Below are positions 8,143-16,351 of a DNA stretch of 64,000 bases, piece after piece; the first letter of the stretch is position 1; each line of letters starts with the position of its first letter. The position numbers were made by a program, and so were the translations under genes. The stretch comes from Convivina intestini (GTDB lineage: Bacteria; Bacillota; Bacilli; Lactobacillales; Lactobacillaceae), in assembly GCF_003096575.1 (NCBI RefSeq), contig NZ_QEKT01000003.1, forward strand, positions 78,512 to 142,511. Direction: 5' to 3'. The notes beneath the pieces are model-generated. The model searched no databases. It was not told the DNA's origin and saw only the letters and a list, made by a program, of their open reading frames with translations.

Positions 8143-8862
8143 ATGAATGAAAATAAAGGACAAGAAAATCAAGTTCTTGTCATTGTTGCACTTGCCTGTT
8201 CGGTCCTTGGCTGGTTACTAGCGTGGGTCCCTTTTGTAAATTTATTTGGGCTAATACTGGCAGTAGTAGGACTGCTCCTGGGAATGATACTAATATTAAT
8301 GAAACAGGATAGGAATAAAGGGCGAGTACATTTAACTTGTTTTTTATCTATCTTGGCCATTGTCATTACGCTATGTGTTCAATTAGGTTTTCATCATGCT
8401 CATCAGATAGCGCTTAGTCATGCGAATTTTAAAGCAGATGCCAAGCCTTTAAAAATTGGGCAAGATGTGACGATTGATACCGATAATTATCGGGTTAATA
8501 GTGCTGATTTTACTCAAAACATTGGTAATCGAGTAGCTCAACCGGGCAATAAATTATTAACGATTTCGTTAACAATTAAGAATCTTACTAAAAAAGATTT
8601 TGGAACGGGAAAAGGAATCTTACCCTACACCAGAGACGTTTTTCACTTACAAGCTAATGACCAAAATGTATCGTTTCTGACTGATCAAGAGCTACCAAAT
8701 GCCTTAGCAGAAGAAGGGGAAGTCCCAGTAGATAGTAGTCTGACGGCTAATCTATATGCTGAAGTGCCTGAAAATAGTAAAGTACAGTTAGTATACGGAA
8801 CAAAGCCAACTGATGCTAAATTACGAGAAAGAGTACCGTCATTTATTGTGCAATTGAATTAA
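8143..8862 (+). CDS. Membrane-anchored protein with a DUF4352-like extracellular domain
   Basis: The product has 239 residues. A short polar N-terminus (MNENKGQENQ) is followed by three hydrophobic segments (about 11-30, 32-54 and 67-87) and then an extracellular beta-rich domain: KIGQDVTIDTDNYRVNSADF, then KLLTISLTIKNLTKKDF and later VQLVYGTKP. That pattern of a regulated N-terminal strand, a LTIKNLT-type core and a C-terminal strand is typical of DUF4352/telokin-like domains. GAGGAG overlapping the previous stop and a 12-base gap put it last in the cassette. An extracellular domain could bind or neutralise the secreted factor, which is speculation. A bidirectional terminator follows. Confidence 0.6.
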   Translation: MNENKGQENQVLVIVALACSVLGWLLAWVPFVNLFGLILAVVGLLLGMILILMKQDRNKGRVHLTCFLSILAIVITLCVQLGFHHAHQIALSHANFKADAKPLKIGQDVTIDTDNYRVNSADFTQNIGNRVAQPGNKLLTISLTIKNLTKKDFGTGKGILPYTRDVFHLQANDQNVSFLTDQELPNALAEEGEVPVDSSLTANLYAEVPENSKVQLVYGTKPTDAKLRERVPSFIVQLN

Positions 8863-8883
8863 AAATGAGGGTCATATATAACC

Positions 8884-8921
8884 AAATTAAAAAGCAACTC
8901 AGTCGAGTTGCTTTTTAATTT
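8884..8921. terminator. Bidirectional terminator between convergent genes
   Basis: AAATTAAAAAGCAACTC pairs with GAGTTGCTTTTTAATTT around a 4-base loop. It ends the plus-strand cassette, and its arms also contain the last codons and stop of the minus-strand glycosyltransferase. Confidence 0.9.
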
Positions 8922-9888
8922 GTGCTAGAGTTGCCAAAGTAAACCCACCCCGGTTAATTTTTTCTCGGAGGGGGCTTAGATTAGCTTGCCAGCTTTCATA
9001 TTGTTGGGCTGAAATATTTTGAACCTGTGGCAGTTCTTCTAAACGATTAATGGTCAAACCAATCTGATTTTCTGCAATAATCTTTCCAATTGCACTTTTT
9101 TTCCAGGCGATTAGTGGCAGGCCAGCACTAAGGTAGAGGCTGGCTTTGTGCGGGGCATTAATGCGAGTATATTGGCGATAATATCGGTCATCAAAATCGT
9201 CATCCCAGAGTATCCCAAAGCCATTATTAAGCTCTTGTGCTAACTGGTCTGGGTCATAGTTACCGCGTAGATGAATTGATTCTGGTAAACTCAAGTCCTG
9301 CCATTTTTTAGGCTGATGACCAAAAACTTCAATCGGGTAGTCATTATATTCTTGTAGCCAGGGGGATTTTTGAAAGGTGCCGGCAAAATTAACCGTGTGG
9401 CTATACTGGGCTAGCGCTGTCGATTCACTTAAATAATCAAAGAAGGGCTGTACTACAAAAGGCCCCGTGACCCCATGTTCTTTTAAGCTTGTTATCATGG
9501 CTGAGGAATGGGTAATAATTAAATCATAGCCCTTTAATAAATCAAATTCCCAGGGGTCGGCTTTATGGAGTCGGAGTGGTTCGATATCATGAATTAATAG
9601 GACACTACTTAGTTGGCGGGCCTTTAAACTGGCCAACCAACTTTGCTCAAAGCTAGCACTCATGTAGGTTGGAAACTGATGCAGGACGGTATCGCCTGGC
9701 TGAGTCCTTTGTAACCACTGATTGATTTTTTCTTGGCGAGTTTGGTCGTCAAAACGTTGATCGTTATAGCGCTCTATGGGTAATACTTGCCAGCCGGCTG
9801 ACTGGGCGATCTTGGCATAGTCACCTTTAGCCTTTAAGGCGCCCAAGGGCATCCAGGGTTCAATTGTTTGCGTGATAAATCTAGTCAT
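8899..9888 (-). CDS. Glycosyltransferase, Gtf3/galactofuranosyltransferase-like
   Basis: The 329-residue protein has the two-domain GT-B look of the Gtf3/beta-1,6-galactofuranosyltransferase group. The N-terminal half has GDTVLHQFPTYMSASFEQSW and LLIHDIEPLR; the C-terminal half has VNFAGTF, GILWDDDF, RINAPHKASLYLSAGLPLI and a final sugar-nucleotide-site region. That group transfers a sugar to surface protein or glycan acceptors. No other glycan gene is adjacent, so the acceptor is unknown. The ATG at 9888 has no Shine-Dalgarno; a TGC-TATAAT element ends 6 bases upstream, suggesting a leaderless message. The stop codon lies within the shared terminator. Confidence 0.75.
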   Translation of the reverse strand: MTRFITQTIEPWMPLGALKAKGDYAKIAQSAGWQVLPIERYNDQRFDDQTRQEKINQWLQRTQPGDTVLHQFPTYMSASFEQSWLASLKARQLSSVLLIHDIEPLRLHKADPWEFDLLKGYDLIITHSSAMITSLKEHGVTGPFVVQPFFDYLSESTALAQYSHTVNFAGTFQKSPWLQEYNDYPIEVFGHQPKKWQDLSLPESIHLRGNYDPDQLAQELNNGFGILWDDDFDDRYYRQYTRINAPHKASLYLSAGLPLIAWKKSAIGKIIAENQIGLTINRLEELPQVQNISAQQYESWQANLSPLREKINRGGFTLATLAQIKKQLD

Positions 9889-9894
9889 GTCAGT

Positions 9895-9903
9895 ATTATA
9901 GCA
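9895..9903 (-). promoter_or_regulatory. Extended -10 promoter abutting the glycosyltransferase start
   Basis: On the minus strand TGC-TATAAT (TATAAT at 9895-9900) is followed by six bases and then ATG, so the expected transcription start is the A of the start codon. No good -35 is visible. Confidence 0.55.
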
Positions 9904-10028
9904 TGGGATAAAAAAGGAATTTTATAAGGTAATGAAGCGATTTTTATGAAAAAATACTAATTTGTTTATTATTAAAAAATGAATAATGCTAGAATAAAAC
10001 AAGTAACCACGCGAAAGGGAATCAGATT

Positions 10029-11477
10029 ATGGCAGATCAATCTAATCAATGGCTAAAACAAGCCCAAACATACCAAGCAGAATTATTAAAACGACTGGAA
10101 GCACTGATTGCCATTCCTTCCGTATACGATGCTCAAACCGCTAATGTCGACCAACCACTAGGCGCTGGTGTGTCAGAAGCTTTGAGTTATTTAGAAAACA
10201 TGGCTCGTCAGGATGGCTTCAAGGTTCGACGAACGGCCAAAAATATGGTGACGGTGATTTCTTTTGGTCCCCAAGATGCTACGCAAACGGTTGGGGTTTT
10301 GGCCCATACTGATGTTGTTCCGGGTGGCAGCGATTGGACGATTACCCAGCCCTTTGAACCCAAGATAGTTGATGGTCGCCTTTATGGTCGGGGAACTCAC
10401 GACATGAAGTCGGATTTAATGGCGTCTTACTTTGCTATTAAACAGTTACGAGATAATCAATTTCAACCCAAGCGCCGGATTGAACTAATTATTGGGAGTG
10501 ATGAAGAGAGTAACTGGCGCGATATGGACAATTATCTAGTGGATAATCCTGAGCCAACCGTAAGTTTTTCACCAGATGGGGCTTTTCCAGTCGTTCCTGG
10601 TGAGATGGGCTTTTTGACCTTATCGATTGATTTTACTGCTAATAATCAAGGGCCATGGACTTTGACTAAATTTGATGCGGGTAACCGTGACAATGTGGTT
10701 CCTGGCCGGGCGGAAGCACTGATTCATTTACCACAAGATCAGACGCAAATCATGTTACGCGCTTATGAGGACTATTTGGCTAACCATCCTGATTTAAGTG
10801 GAGAAGCTACCACTAGTGACAATGACCAGACCTTGCACTTGTTGTTAAACGGGGTTGCTGCCCATGGTGCTTATCCGCAATTGGGTCAAAATGCCGGAAC
10901 CTATCTAGCTAATTTTTTGAGTTCATATCCATTTGAAGGGCAGGCGCAAGCCTTCTTACAATTTATTGGCCAACAAAACCACCAAAGTCCCTATGCTGAC
11001 AAGCTCGGACTACGCTTCCAAAATGATATTATGGGTGATTTGGTGATGAATGTAGGGCAAATGCACTTTACTGATAAAAAGCCCAGCGAGGTTCATATTA
11101 ATTTCCGCTATCCCGAAGGTATCACTAAAGTGGCCATGATGACCCAAGTTCAACGACATTTGCGGGGGTTGAATGCCAAAGTTTACCTCCATCATAATTT
11201 TATTAGTCATCCCCACCTAGTCGATTTAGATGATGAAATTGTGACTACTTTAGAACAGGTTTATGCCGACCAAACGAATACAAAACCTAGTTATAATATT
11301 TCTAACGGTGGTTCTTATGCTCGCTTGTTTAATCGGAGCGTTGCCTTTGGGGGACAATTCCCAGATGTAGAGATGACCAGCCACCAGGCGGATGAGTATG
11401 TGGTCATCGATAATATCAGCCGCGCCCAAGCTATTTTTGCTGAAAGTTTAGCCCGGCTATCTGATCATTTAGATTAA
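10029..11477 (+). CDS. pepV: M20-family dipeptidase (PepV-like)
   Basis: This 482-residue metallopeptidase matches PepV, a cytoplasmic di-zinc aminopeptidase that cleaves dipeptides during use of milk or plant peptides. Zinc ligands are visible in AHTDVVPGG (His93, Asp95), the bridging Asp125 in GRGTHDMKSD, and the catalytic Glu159/160 in GSDEESNW; the lid domain follows from about residue 190. PepV enzymes usually read HMDVVPAG and GRGSADDKGP here, so this is a divergent member. GAAAGGGA precedes the ATG at 10029, and TGC-TAGAAT at 9987-9995 serves as an extended -10. It is transcribed alone, ahead of an amino-acid transporter. Confidence 0.88.
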   Translation: MADQSNQWLKQAQTYQAELLKRLEALIAIPSVYDAQTANVDQPLGAGVSEALSYLENMARQDGFKVRRTAKNMVTVISFGPQDATQTVGVLAHTDVVPGGSDWTITQPFEPKIVDGRLYGRGTHDMKSDLMASYFAIKQLRDNQFQPKRRIELIIGSDEESNWRDMDNYLVDNPEPTVSFSPDGAFPVVPGEMGFLTLSIDFTANNQGPWTLTKFDAGNRDNVVPGRAEALIHLPQDQTQIMLRAYEDYLANHPDLSGEATTSDNDQTLHLLLNGVAAHGAYPQLGQNAGTYLANFLSSYPFEGQAQAFLQFIGQQNHQSPYADKLGLRFQNDIMGDLVMNVGQMHFTDKKPSEVHINFRYPEGITKVAMMTQVQRHLRGLNAKVYLHHNFISHPHLVDLDDEIVTTLEQVYADQTNTKPSYNISNGGSYARLFNRSVAFGGQFPDVEMTSHQADEYVVIDNISRAQAIFAESLARLSDHLD

Positions 11478-11539
11478 ATGTAAGTAAAGTTAACATTGCT
11501 ATGGGACCAATCATTTTTTTTTGATAGAATTAGGATATT

Positions 11540-12985
11540 ATGAAGAGAATACTATTATTAATAACAACGTTTATGGCTGGTTTGGTAATGGTTGGCCAGG
11601 ATTTGACAGCTACAGCTGATACGACGCCAAACTACGTCATCACAACTGATGCAACTTATCCGCCTTTTGATTTCCAGGATAAAAATAATCAATATGTTGG
11701 TATTGATCAAGATATCCTAAAAGAAATCGCTAAGCGCGAGGGGTTCACTTACACGCTTAAGCCAATGAGCTTTAATGCGGCGACTCAGTCAGTAACTTCT
11801 GACCAGGCCGATGGGGTCATTGCTGGAATGTCAATTACTGATGAGCGTCGTCAAGTGTTTGATTTTAGTACTCCTTACTATAAGTCTGGAATTGCTTGGG
11901 CGGTAAGTAAGGATTCTAAGGTTAAGTCCTTGGATGATTTGCGTGGTAAAACCGTAGCGATTAAGACGGGTACTTCGGGTGCTAATTACGCCCTATCAGT
12001 TCAAAAGAAGTACGGCTTTAAAGTGACTTACTTCAACGATTCTGAAACCCTCTACCGAGATGTTATCAATGGTAATTCGGTGGCTACTTTTGGTGATTTA
12101 CCGGTTTTGCAATACAGTATTAAAAACGGTACCCAATTAAAAGTCATGAATCCTAAGGATCCCTTTGAAGCCGGTGAGTACGGCTTTGCAGTTAAAAAGG
12201 GTGGCAACGCTAAGTTATTAGCATCCTTCAATGAAGGTTTTGCGGAAATTAAAAAAGATGGTACATACGACAAAATCGTCAACAAGTACCTAGATGCTTC
12301 GGCTAGCACCTTTACGGGAAATAAGGCTAATAGTACTACAGTTTGGGGTATCTTAACTTCAAATAAAAAGGCCTTTCTTGATGGTTTGTTTGAAACCATC
12401 TTACTAACGGTTATGGGAATTTTCCTAGCATCAATTTGGGGAATTATCCTTGGTATTATGGGAATTAGCCAAAATAAGTTGGTGCGTGGTACCGCCACAA
12501 CGATTATTTATATCTTCCGTGGTTTACCAATGATGGTTTTGGCCTTCTTCATCTATATCGGTTTGCCAACTGCCATTGGCTTTAAGATTCCGGCCTTCGT
12601 AGCTGGGGTTATCACCTTGATCTTAAACGAAGGGGCCTATACTGGAGCCTTTGTTCGGGGTGGCTTTGAAGCAGTTGAGCGGGGACAGATGGAAGCCGCT
12701 CGTAGTTTGGGGCTATCCTACGGGGTTGCCATGCGTAAGGTAATCATGCCACAGGGTATCAAAATTATGGTGCCAAGCTTCATTAATCAGTTTATTATCA
12801 CCTTGAAGGATACTTCGATTCTTTCGGCCATCGGTATCTTGGAATTAACGCAAACTGGAACCCTGATTGTTTCTCGAAATTCACAGGGCTTCAAGGTCTG
12901 GGCAATTATTGCTGTGATATACTTGGTAGTAATAACGTTACTAACATGGTTAAGTAATTGGGTAGAAAAAAGGACAAAGGCATGA
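11540..12985 (+). CDS. glnP: Amino-acid ABC transporter, substrate-binding domain fused to permease (GlnP type)
   Basis: The product has 481 residues. A signal peptide/first helix (residues 1-27) leads to one substrate-binding domain (about 34-255: [51 protein letters not shown]). A HisM-type permease domain follows (about 275-478) with the EAA loop [11 protein letters not shown]. The receptor-permease fusion is the GlnP architecture of lactic acid bacteria, taking up glutamine, glutamate or related amino acids; lactococcal GlnP has two receptor domains, this one has one. The ATG at 11540 overlaps no leader: TGa-TAGAAT ends at 11530. The stop overlaps the ATPase start (ATGA). Confidence 0.88.
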   Translation: MKRILLLITTFMAGLVMVGQDLTATADTTPNYVITTDATYPPFDFQDKNNQYVGIDQDILKEIAKREGFTYTLKPMSFNAATQSVTSDQADGVIAGMSITDERRQVFDFSTPYYKSGIAWAVSKDSKVKSLDDLRGKTVAIKTGTSGANYALSVQKKYGFKVTYFNDSETLYRDVINGNSVATFGDLPVLQYSIKNGTQLKVMNPKDPFEAGEYGFAVKKGGNAKLLASFNEGFAEIKKDGTYDKIVNKYLDASASTFTGNKANSTTVWGILTSNKKAFLDGLFETILLTVMGIFLASIWGIILGIMGISQNKLVRGTATTIIYIFRGLPMMVLAFFIYIGLPTAIGFKIPAFVAGVITLILNEGAYTGAFVRGGFEAVERGQMEAARSLGLSYGVAMRKVIMPQGIKIMVPSFINQFIITLKDTSILSAIGILELTQTGTLIVSRNSQGFKVWAIIAVIYLVVITLLTWLSNWVEKRTKA

Positions 12986-13731
12986 GTGAACAGAAACAAA
13001 TAAAAGTGCATGTTGAAGACGTCAACAAGTCATATGGTAGTAACCACGTATTACGCGATATTTCATTAGACGTTCATCCTAATGAAGTGGTCGTTATGAT
13101 TGGCCCTTCTGGTTCAGGAAAGTCAACTTTCTTGCGGATGCTTAATCAACTAGAAATGCCTGACAGCGGTACAATTTTAGTTGATGGTTACGATATTTTG
13201 GATAAGAAAACTGATATTAATAAGGTTCGTGAAAATATCGGTATGGTTTTCCAAAACTTTAATTTGTTTAATAACTACACGGTTATTCAAAATGTAATGC
13301 TAGCACCGGTTCAATTAGGTAAGATGGGCAAGGATGAAGCCGAAAAGCGTGCTCGTGAATTGCTAGAAACGGTTGGTTTAGCTGACAAGGCTGACATGTC
13401 AGTGGGTTCTTTGTCTGGTGGACAAAAGCAGCGAGTGGCAATCGCTCGTGCCTTGGCGATGGATCCAGATATCATGCTTTTTGATGAACCAACTTCAGCC
13501 CTTGATCCTGAAATGGTTGGCGATGTTTTGGATGTTATGAAAGACCTAGCTAAGTCAGGCATGACAATGATTATCGTGACCCATGAAATGGGCTTTGCCA
13601 AGCAAGTTGCCGACCGAGTTGTTTTCTTTGAATCGGGTAAGATTCAAGAGTCTGGTGAACCAGAACAAATTTTCAATGCCCCTAAGAATGCTCGTTTACA
13701 GGAGTTCTTAAGTAAAGTAATGCAGGCATAA
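12982..13731 (+). CDS. glnQ: Amino-acid ABC transporter ATPase (GlnQ type)
   Basis: A 249-residue polar amino-acid ATPase with all motifs intact: Walker [11 protein letters not shown]-loop VFQNFNLF, signature LSGGQKQR, Walker [14 protein letters not shown] and H-loop VTHEMGF. It should drive both neighbouring receptor-permease fusions. The ATG at 12982 overlaps the TGA of the preceding gene, so translation is coupled; an in-frame upstream start at 12958 would extend into that gene and is less likely. Confidence 0.92.
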   Translation: MSEQKQIKVHVEDVNKSYGSNHVLRDISLDVHPNEVVVMIGPSGSGKSTFLRMLNQLEMPDSGTILVDGYDILDKKTDINKVRENIGMVFQNFNLFNNYTVIQNVMLAPVQLGKMGKDEAEKRARELLETVGLADKADMSVGSLSGGQKQRVAIARALAMDPDIMLFDEPTSALDPEMVGDVLDVMKDLAKSGMTMIIVTHEMGFAKQVADRVVFFESGKIQESGEPEQIFNAPKNARLQEFLSKVMQA

Positions 13732-13743
13732 TTAATAAAGGGA

Positions 13744-13768
13744 AAGGGTGGCAATTTGCCACCTTTTT
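13744..13768 (+). terminator. Hairpin between glnQ and the second receptor-permease gene
   Basis: GGTGGC pairs with GCCACC around AATTT and is followed by TTTTT. The stem is short, so partial readthrough is likely; it would set a lower level of the second receptor gene. Confidence 0.6.
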
Positions 13769-13782
13769 ATGAGGGAAAAGAA

Positions 13783-15234
13783 ATGCAAAAAAGAGGAATC
13801 ATTTCGCTACTGGCAGCAGTAGCTATGGTTTTGGGTTTGTGGCAATTTGCTAGTCAGCCGACGGCCGCGGCCGATGAGCCCAATTATATTATTTCAACTG
13901 ATGCTACTTACGCGCCGTTTGATTTCCAAGATAAGAATAACCAATATGTTGGTATCGACATGGATATCTTAAAAGAAGTTGCTAAACGAAAGCACTTTAC
14001 CTACACGCTTAAGCCAATGAGTTTTAATGCGGCTGCACAAATGGTTGCTAACGGTCAGGCTGACGGGATTATTGCCGGAATGATGATTACTGATGAGCGT
14101 AAACAAGTTTATGACGTATCGGTTCCTTATTATCAATCTGGGGTTGCCTGGGTGGTTAAAGACGGCAGTAAGGTTAAAAGCCTTGAGGATTTAAAGGGTA
14201 AGACCGTTGCCCTAAAAACTGGTACTGCTGCTGCAACTTACGGTAAGTCTTTGCAAGATAAGTATGGTTTTAAAATCAAGTATTTTAATGATACTGACAC
14301 CATGTATAACGATGTTGTTAATGGGAACTCAGCTGCAACCTTTGAAGATATGCCAGTTATTTCTTATGCTATCAAGAATGGTATGAAGTTAAAGGTGATG
14401 AACCCTAATGACTTGGGAAATGCTGGTGGTTGTGGTTTCTTCGTTAAAAAGGGTGAAAATGCGCAACTATTAGCTGATTTTAACCAGGCCTTTGCTGAAA
14501 TGAAGCAGGATGGTACTTACGATAAAATTATTGCCAAGTATTTAAATGCCAAGCAATCGACTTTTGCTGGTGATAAAAAGGATAACAATTCCGTTTGGGG
14601 TATTCTAACTTCCAATAAGAGTGCTTTTGCTAAGGGTTTGTGGGAAACCGTTGTCTTAACTGTGTTTGGCATTGTTTTTGCTTCCCTCTGGGGTTTAATT
14701 CTAGGAATTATGGGCATCAGCCAAAATAAGTTTTTCCGTGGTTTAGCAACGACAATTATTTATACTTTCCGTGGATTACCATTGATGGTTCTAGCCTTCT
14801 TTATTTACATCGGCTTACCAGGTGTAATTGGCGTTAAGATTCCGGCCTTTACTGCTGGTTTGATTACCTTGATTTTAAATGAGGGAGCCTACACTGGGGC
14901 CTTTGTACGGGGTGGTTTTGAAGCTGTCGATAGGGGACAAATGGAAGCCGCTCGGAGTCTGGGATTACCTTATGGATCAGCCATGCGTAAGGTGATTGTG
15001 CCCCAAGGACTTAAGATTATGGTGCCAAGTTTTATTAACCAATTCATCATTACCTTGAAGGATACGTCCATTCTTTCGGCAATTGGTATTTTGGAATTAA
15101 CGCAAACTGGAACCTTGATTGTTGCTCGTAATTCGCAAGGATTTAGAGTTTGGGCGATTGTCGCGGCCATTTATCTAATTGTTATTACCTTGTTGACCTG
15201 GTTAAGTAATTGGGTTGAAAAGAAAGTTCGTTAA
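13783..15234 (+). CDS. Second amino-acid receptor-permease fusion, paralogue of the 11540-12985 gene
   Basis: This 483-residue protein repeats the architecture of the first fusion and is very similar along its length ([20 protein letters not shown] in the receptor; the permease is nearly identical, with the same [11 protein letters not shown] loop). Differences cluster in the receptor, for example GQADGIIAGMMITDERKQVYD and the stretch GNAGGCGFFVKKGEN, which may change the ligand range. It has no ATPase of its own and presumably uses the glnQ product. The ATG at 13783 follows GAGGGA; an upstream ATG at 13756 lies in the preceding hairpin region and lacks a ribosome site. Confidence 0.88.
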   Translation: MQKRGIISLLAAVAMVLGLWQFASQPTAAADEPNYIISTDATYAPFDFQDKNNQYVGIDMDILKEVAKRKHFTYTLKPMSFNAAAQMVANGQADGIIAGMMITDERKQVYDVSVPYYQSGVAWVVKDGSKVKSLEDLKGKTVALKTGTAAATYGKSLQDKYGFKIKYFNDTDTMYNDVVNGNSAATFEDMPVISYAIKNGMKLKVMNPNDLGNAGGCGFFVKKGENAQLLADFNQAFAEMKQDGTYDKIIAKYLNAKQSTFAGDKKDNNSVWGILTSNKSAFAKGLWETVVLTVFGIVFASLWGLILGIMGISQNKFFRGLATTIIYTFRGLPLMVLAFFIYIGLPGVIGVKIPAFTAGLITLILNEGAYTGAFVRGGFEAVDRGQMEAARSLGLPYGSAMRKVIVPQGLKIMVPSFINQFIITLKDTSILSAIGILELTQTGTLIVARNSQGFRVWAIVAAIYLIVITLLTWLSNWVEKKVR

Positions 15235-15239
15235 AAATT

Positions 15240-15276
15240 AACCCCCATTTCGTAAAACGAAGTGGAGGTTTTTTAT
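15240..15276 (+). terminator. Terminator of the amino-acid transporter operon, overlapping the coiA ribosome site
   Basis: AACCCCCATTTCGT pairs with ACGAAGTGGAGGTT around AAA (one mismatch and a wobble) and is followed by T. The GGAGG Shine-Dalgarno of coiA (15264-15268) is part of the 3' arm. Confidence 0.8.
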
Positions 15277-15278
15277 TT

Positions 15279-16283
15279 ATGTTGATGGCAATTGATGATC
15301 ATAATCGATATATTGGCGCTCACCAGGCTCAAGCTACCACGGCATCGTATTTTTGTCCGGCCTGTCGACAAGCCCTCATTTTAAAGCGAGGGGAGTATAA
15401 GGTAGCTCATTTTGCTCATCGGGATTTGTCTGCCTGTGACCAAGCCTTTAGCGAGGGGGAATCCAGTACCCATTTAGCGGGTAAATTAGCTCTATATCAA
15501 TTATTCAAGGAACCGGGGAAGATTCAATTAGAGCCGGTTTTAACAGCAATTGATCAACGGCCGGATTTATTATGGCAGCATCCCCAAAAGGGGATGATTG
15601 CCATTGAATACCAGTGCAGTCCAATATCGACTAAACGCTTGGCGGAGCGCAATCAGGGTTATCAATCTCAAGATATTAGCGTGTATTGGATTTTAGGACC
15701 AGCATATTATCATAAAAGTTTACGACCTCAAACCATTCAACGTTTTATGCAGGCGGGCGTTTTATATTTTTATTTACCCTCAAATAACTATTTACACTGT
15801 CAATCGAACTGGCTAAAAGCTGATTTTCAACGTTTAAAATATTGTGAAAAAAAGGTCAGTAGGTTGGGGAAGGAGAGTTTTACCAATCCGATAATTAACT
15901 TAAACGCCAATTACCAACGTCAAAAATTACAGCAATTAATGCTCCAAAAACGAGTTGATTCTGCCCTGATTGACTACTTGTATCAGCAACACCGGCGCTT
16001 GGACCAAGTGCCTGACTGGGTTTTATTAGGGACGACCTTTGGCCTTAAGGTGCCTAATTGGCATTTTCGATTGGTCATTTGGCTGTTATTGGTTCCCTTT
16101 CAAGATCAAACCGTCCTGACCGTAGCTTCTTTAGTTAAACGCCTGCAACCTTACTTTATTTTAAGACCCGAGCAAGTTTTTCCAGCAGTTAAAGCAGTGT
16201 TGCTTGATTTACAAAAGGGTGGGTATATTGGTTTATCGGATGGAAAAATTCAAGTTTTTCACTTACCAGCCTGGCTGGATTAA
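15279..16283 (+). CDS. coiA: Competence protein CoiA-like nuclease
   Basis: The 334-residue product has the CoiA layout. An N-terminal zinc-binding segment contains FCPACRQALILKRGEYKVAHFAH. A nuclease-like core has ESSTHLAGKLALYQLF, then a region ending IAIEYQCSPIS (the E-x-Q of a PD-(D/E)XK-type site), then a variable C-terminal half. CoiA is needed for natural transformation in streptococci and is usually followed by pepF, as here. The ATG at 15279 is 10 bases after GGAGG; that site lies inside the terminator hairpin, which could limit expression. No sigma-X type competence box is obvious. Confidence 0.8.
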   Translation: MLMAIDDHNRYIGAHQAQATTASYFCPACRQALILKRGEYKVAHFAHRDLSACDQAFSEGESSTHLAGKLALYQLFKEPGKIQLEPVLTAIDQRPDLLWQHPQKGMIAIEYQCSPISTKRLAERNQGYQSQDISVYWILGPAYYHKSLRPQTIQRFMQAGVLYFYLPSNNYLHCQSNWLKADFQRLKYCEKKVSRLGKESFTNPIINLNANYQRQKLQQLMLQKRVDSALIDYLYQQHRRLDQVPDWVLLGTTFGLKVPNWHFRLVIWLLLVPFQDQTVLTVASLVKRLQPYFILRPEQVFPAVKAVLLDLQKGGYIGLSDGKIQVFHLPAWLD

Positions 16284-16293
16284 GCTGGGGATG

Positions 16294-16302
16294 TGATAAA
16301 AT
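16294..16302 (+). promoter_or_regulatory. Candidate pepF promoter (extended -10)
   Basis: TGa-TAAAAT (TAAAAT at 16297-16302) lies 50 bases before the pepF start and 11 bases after the coiA stop. RNA would begin near 16309. Confidence 0.45.
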
Positions 16303-16316
16303 TAGGAAAAGATAAA

Positions 16317-16351
16317 GGAGGAACTGTACGATATTTGTACAGTAAATTTAT
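16317..16351 (+). promoter_or_regulatory. pepF ribosome site with a hairpin between Shine-Dalgarno and ATG
   Basis: GGAGG (16317-16321) is 30 bases from the ATG at 16352, too far to work directly. Between them ACTGTAC (16323-16329) and GTACAGT (16337-16343) form a 7-bp stem with a 7-base loop. Folding it out leaves 9 bases, the ideal spacing. Confidence 0.6.
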
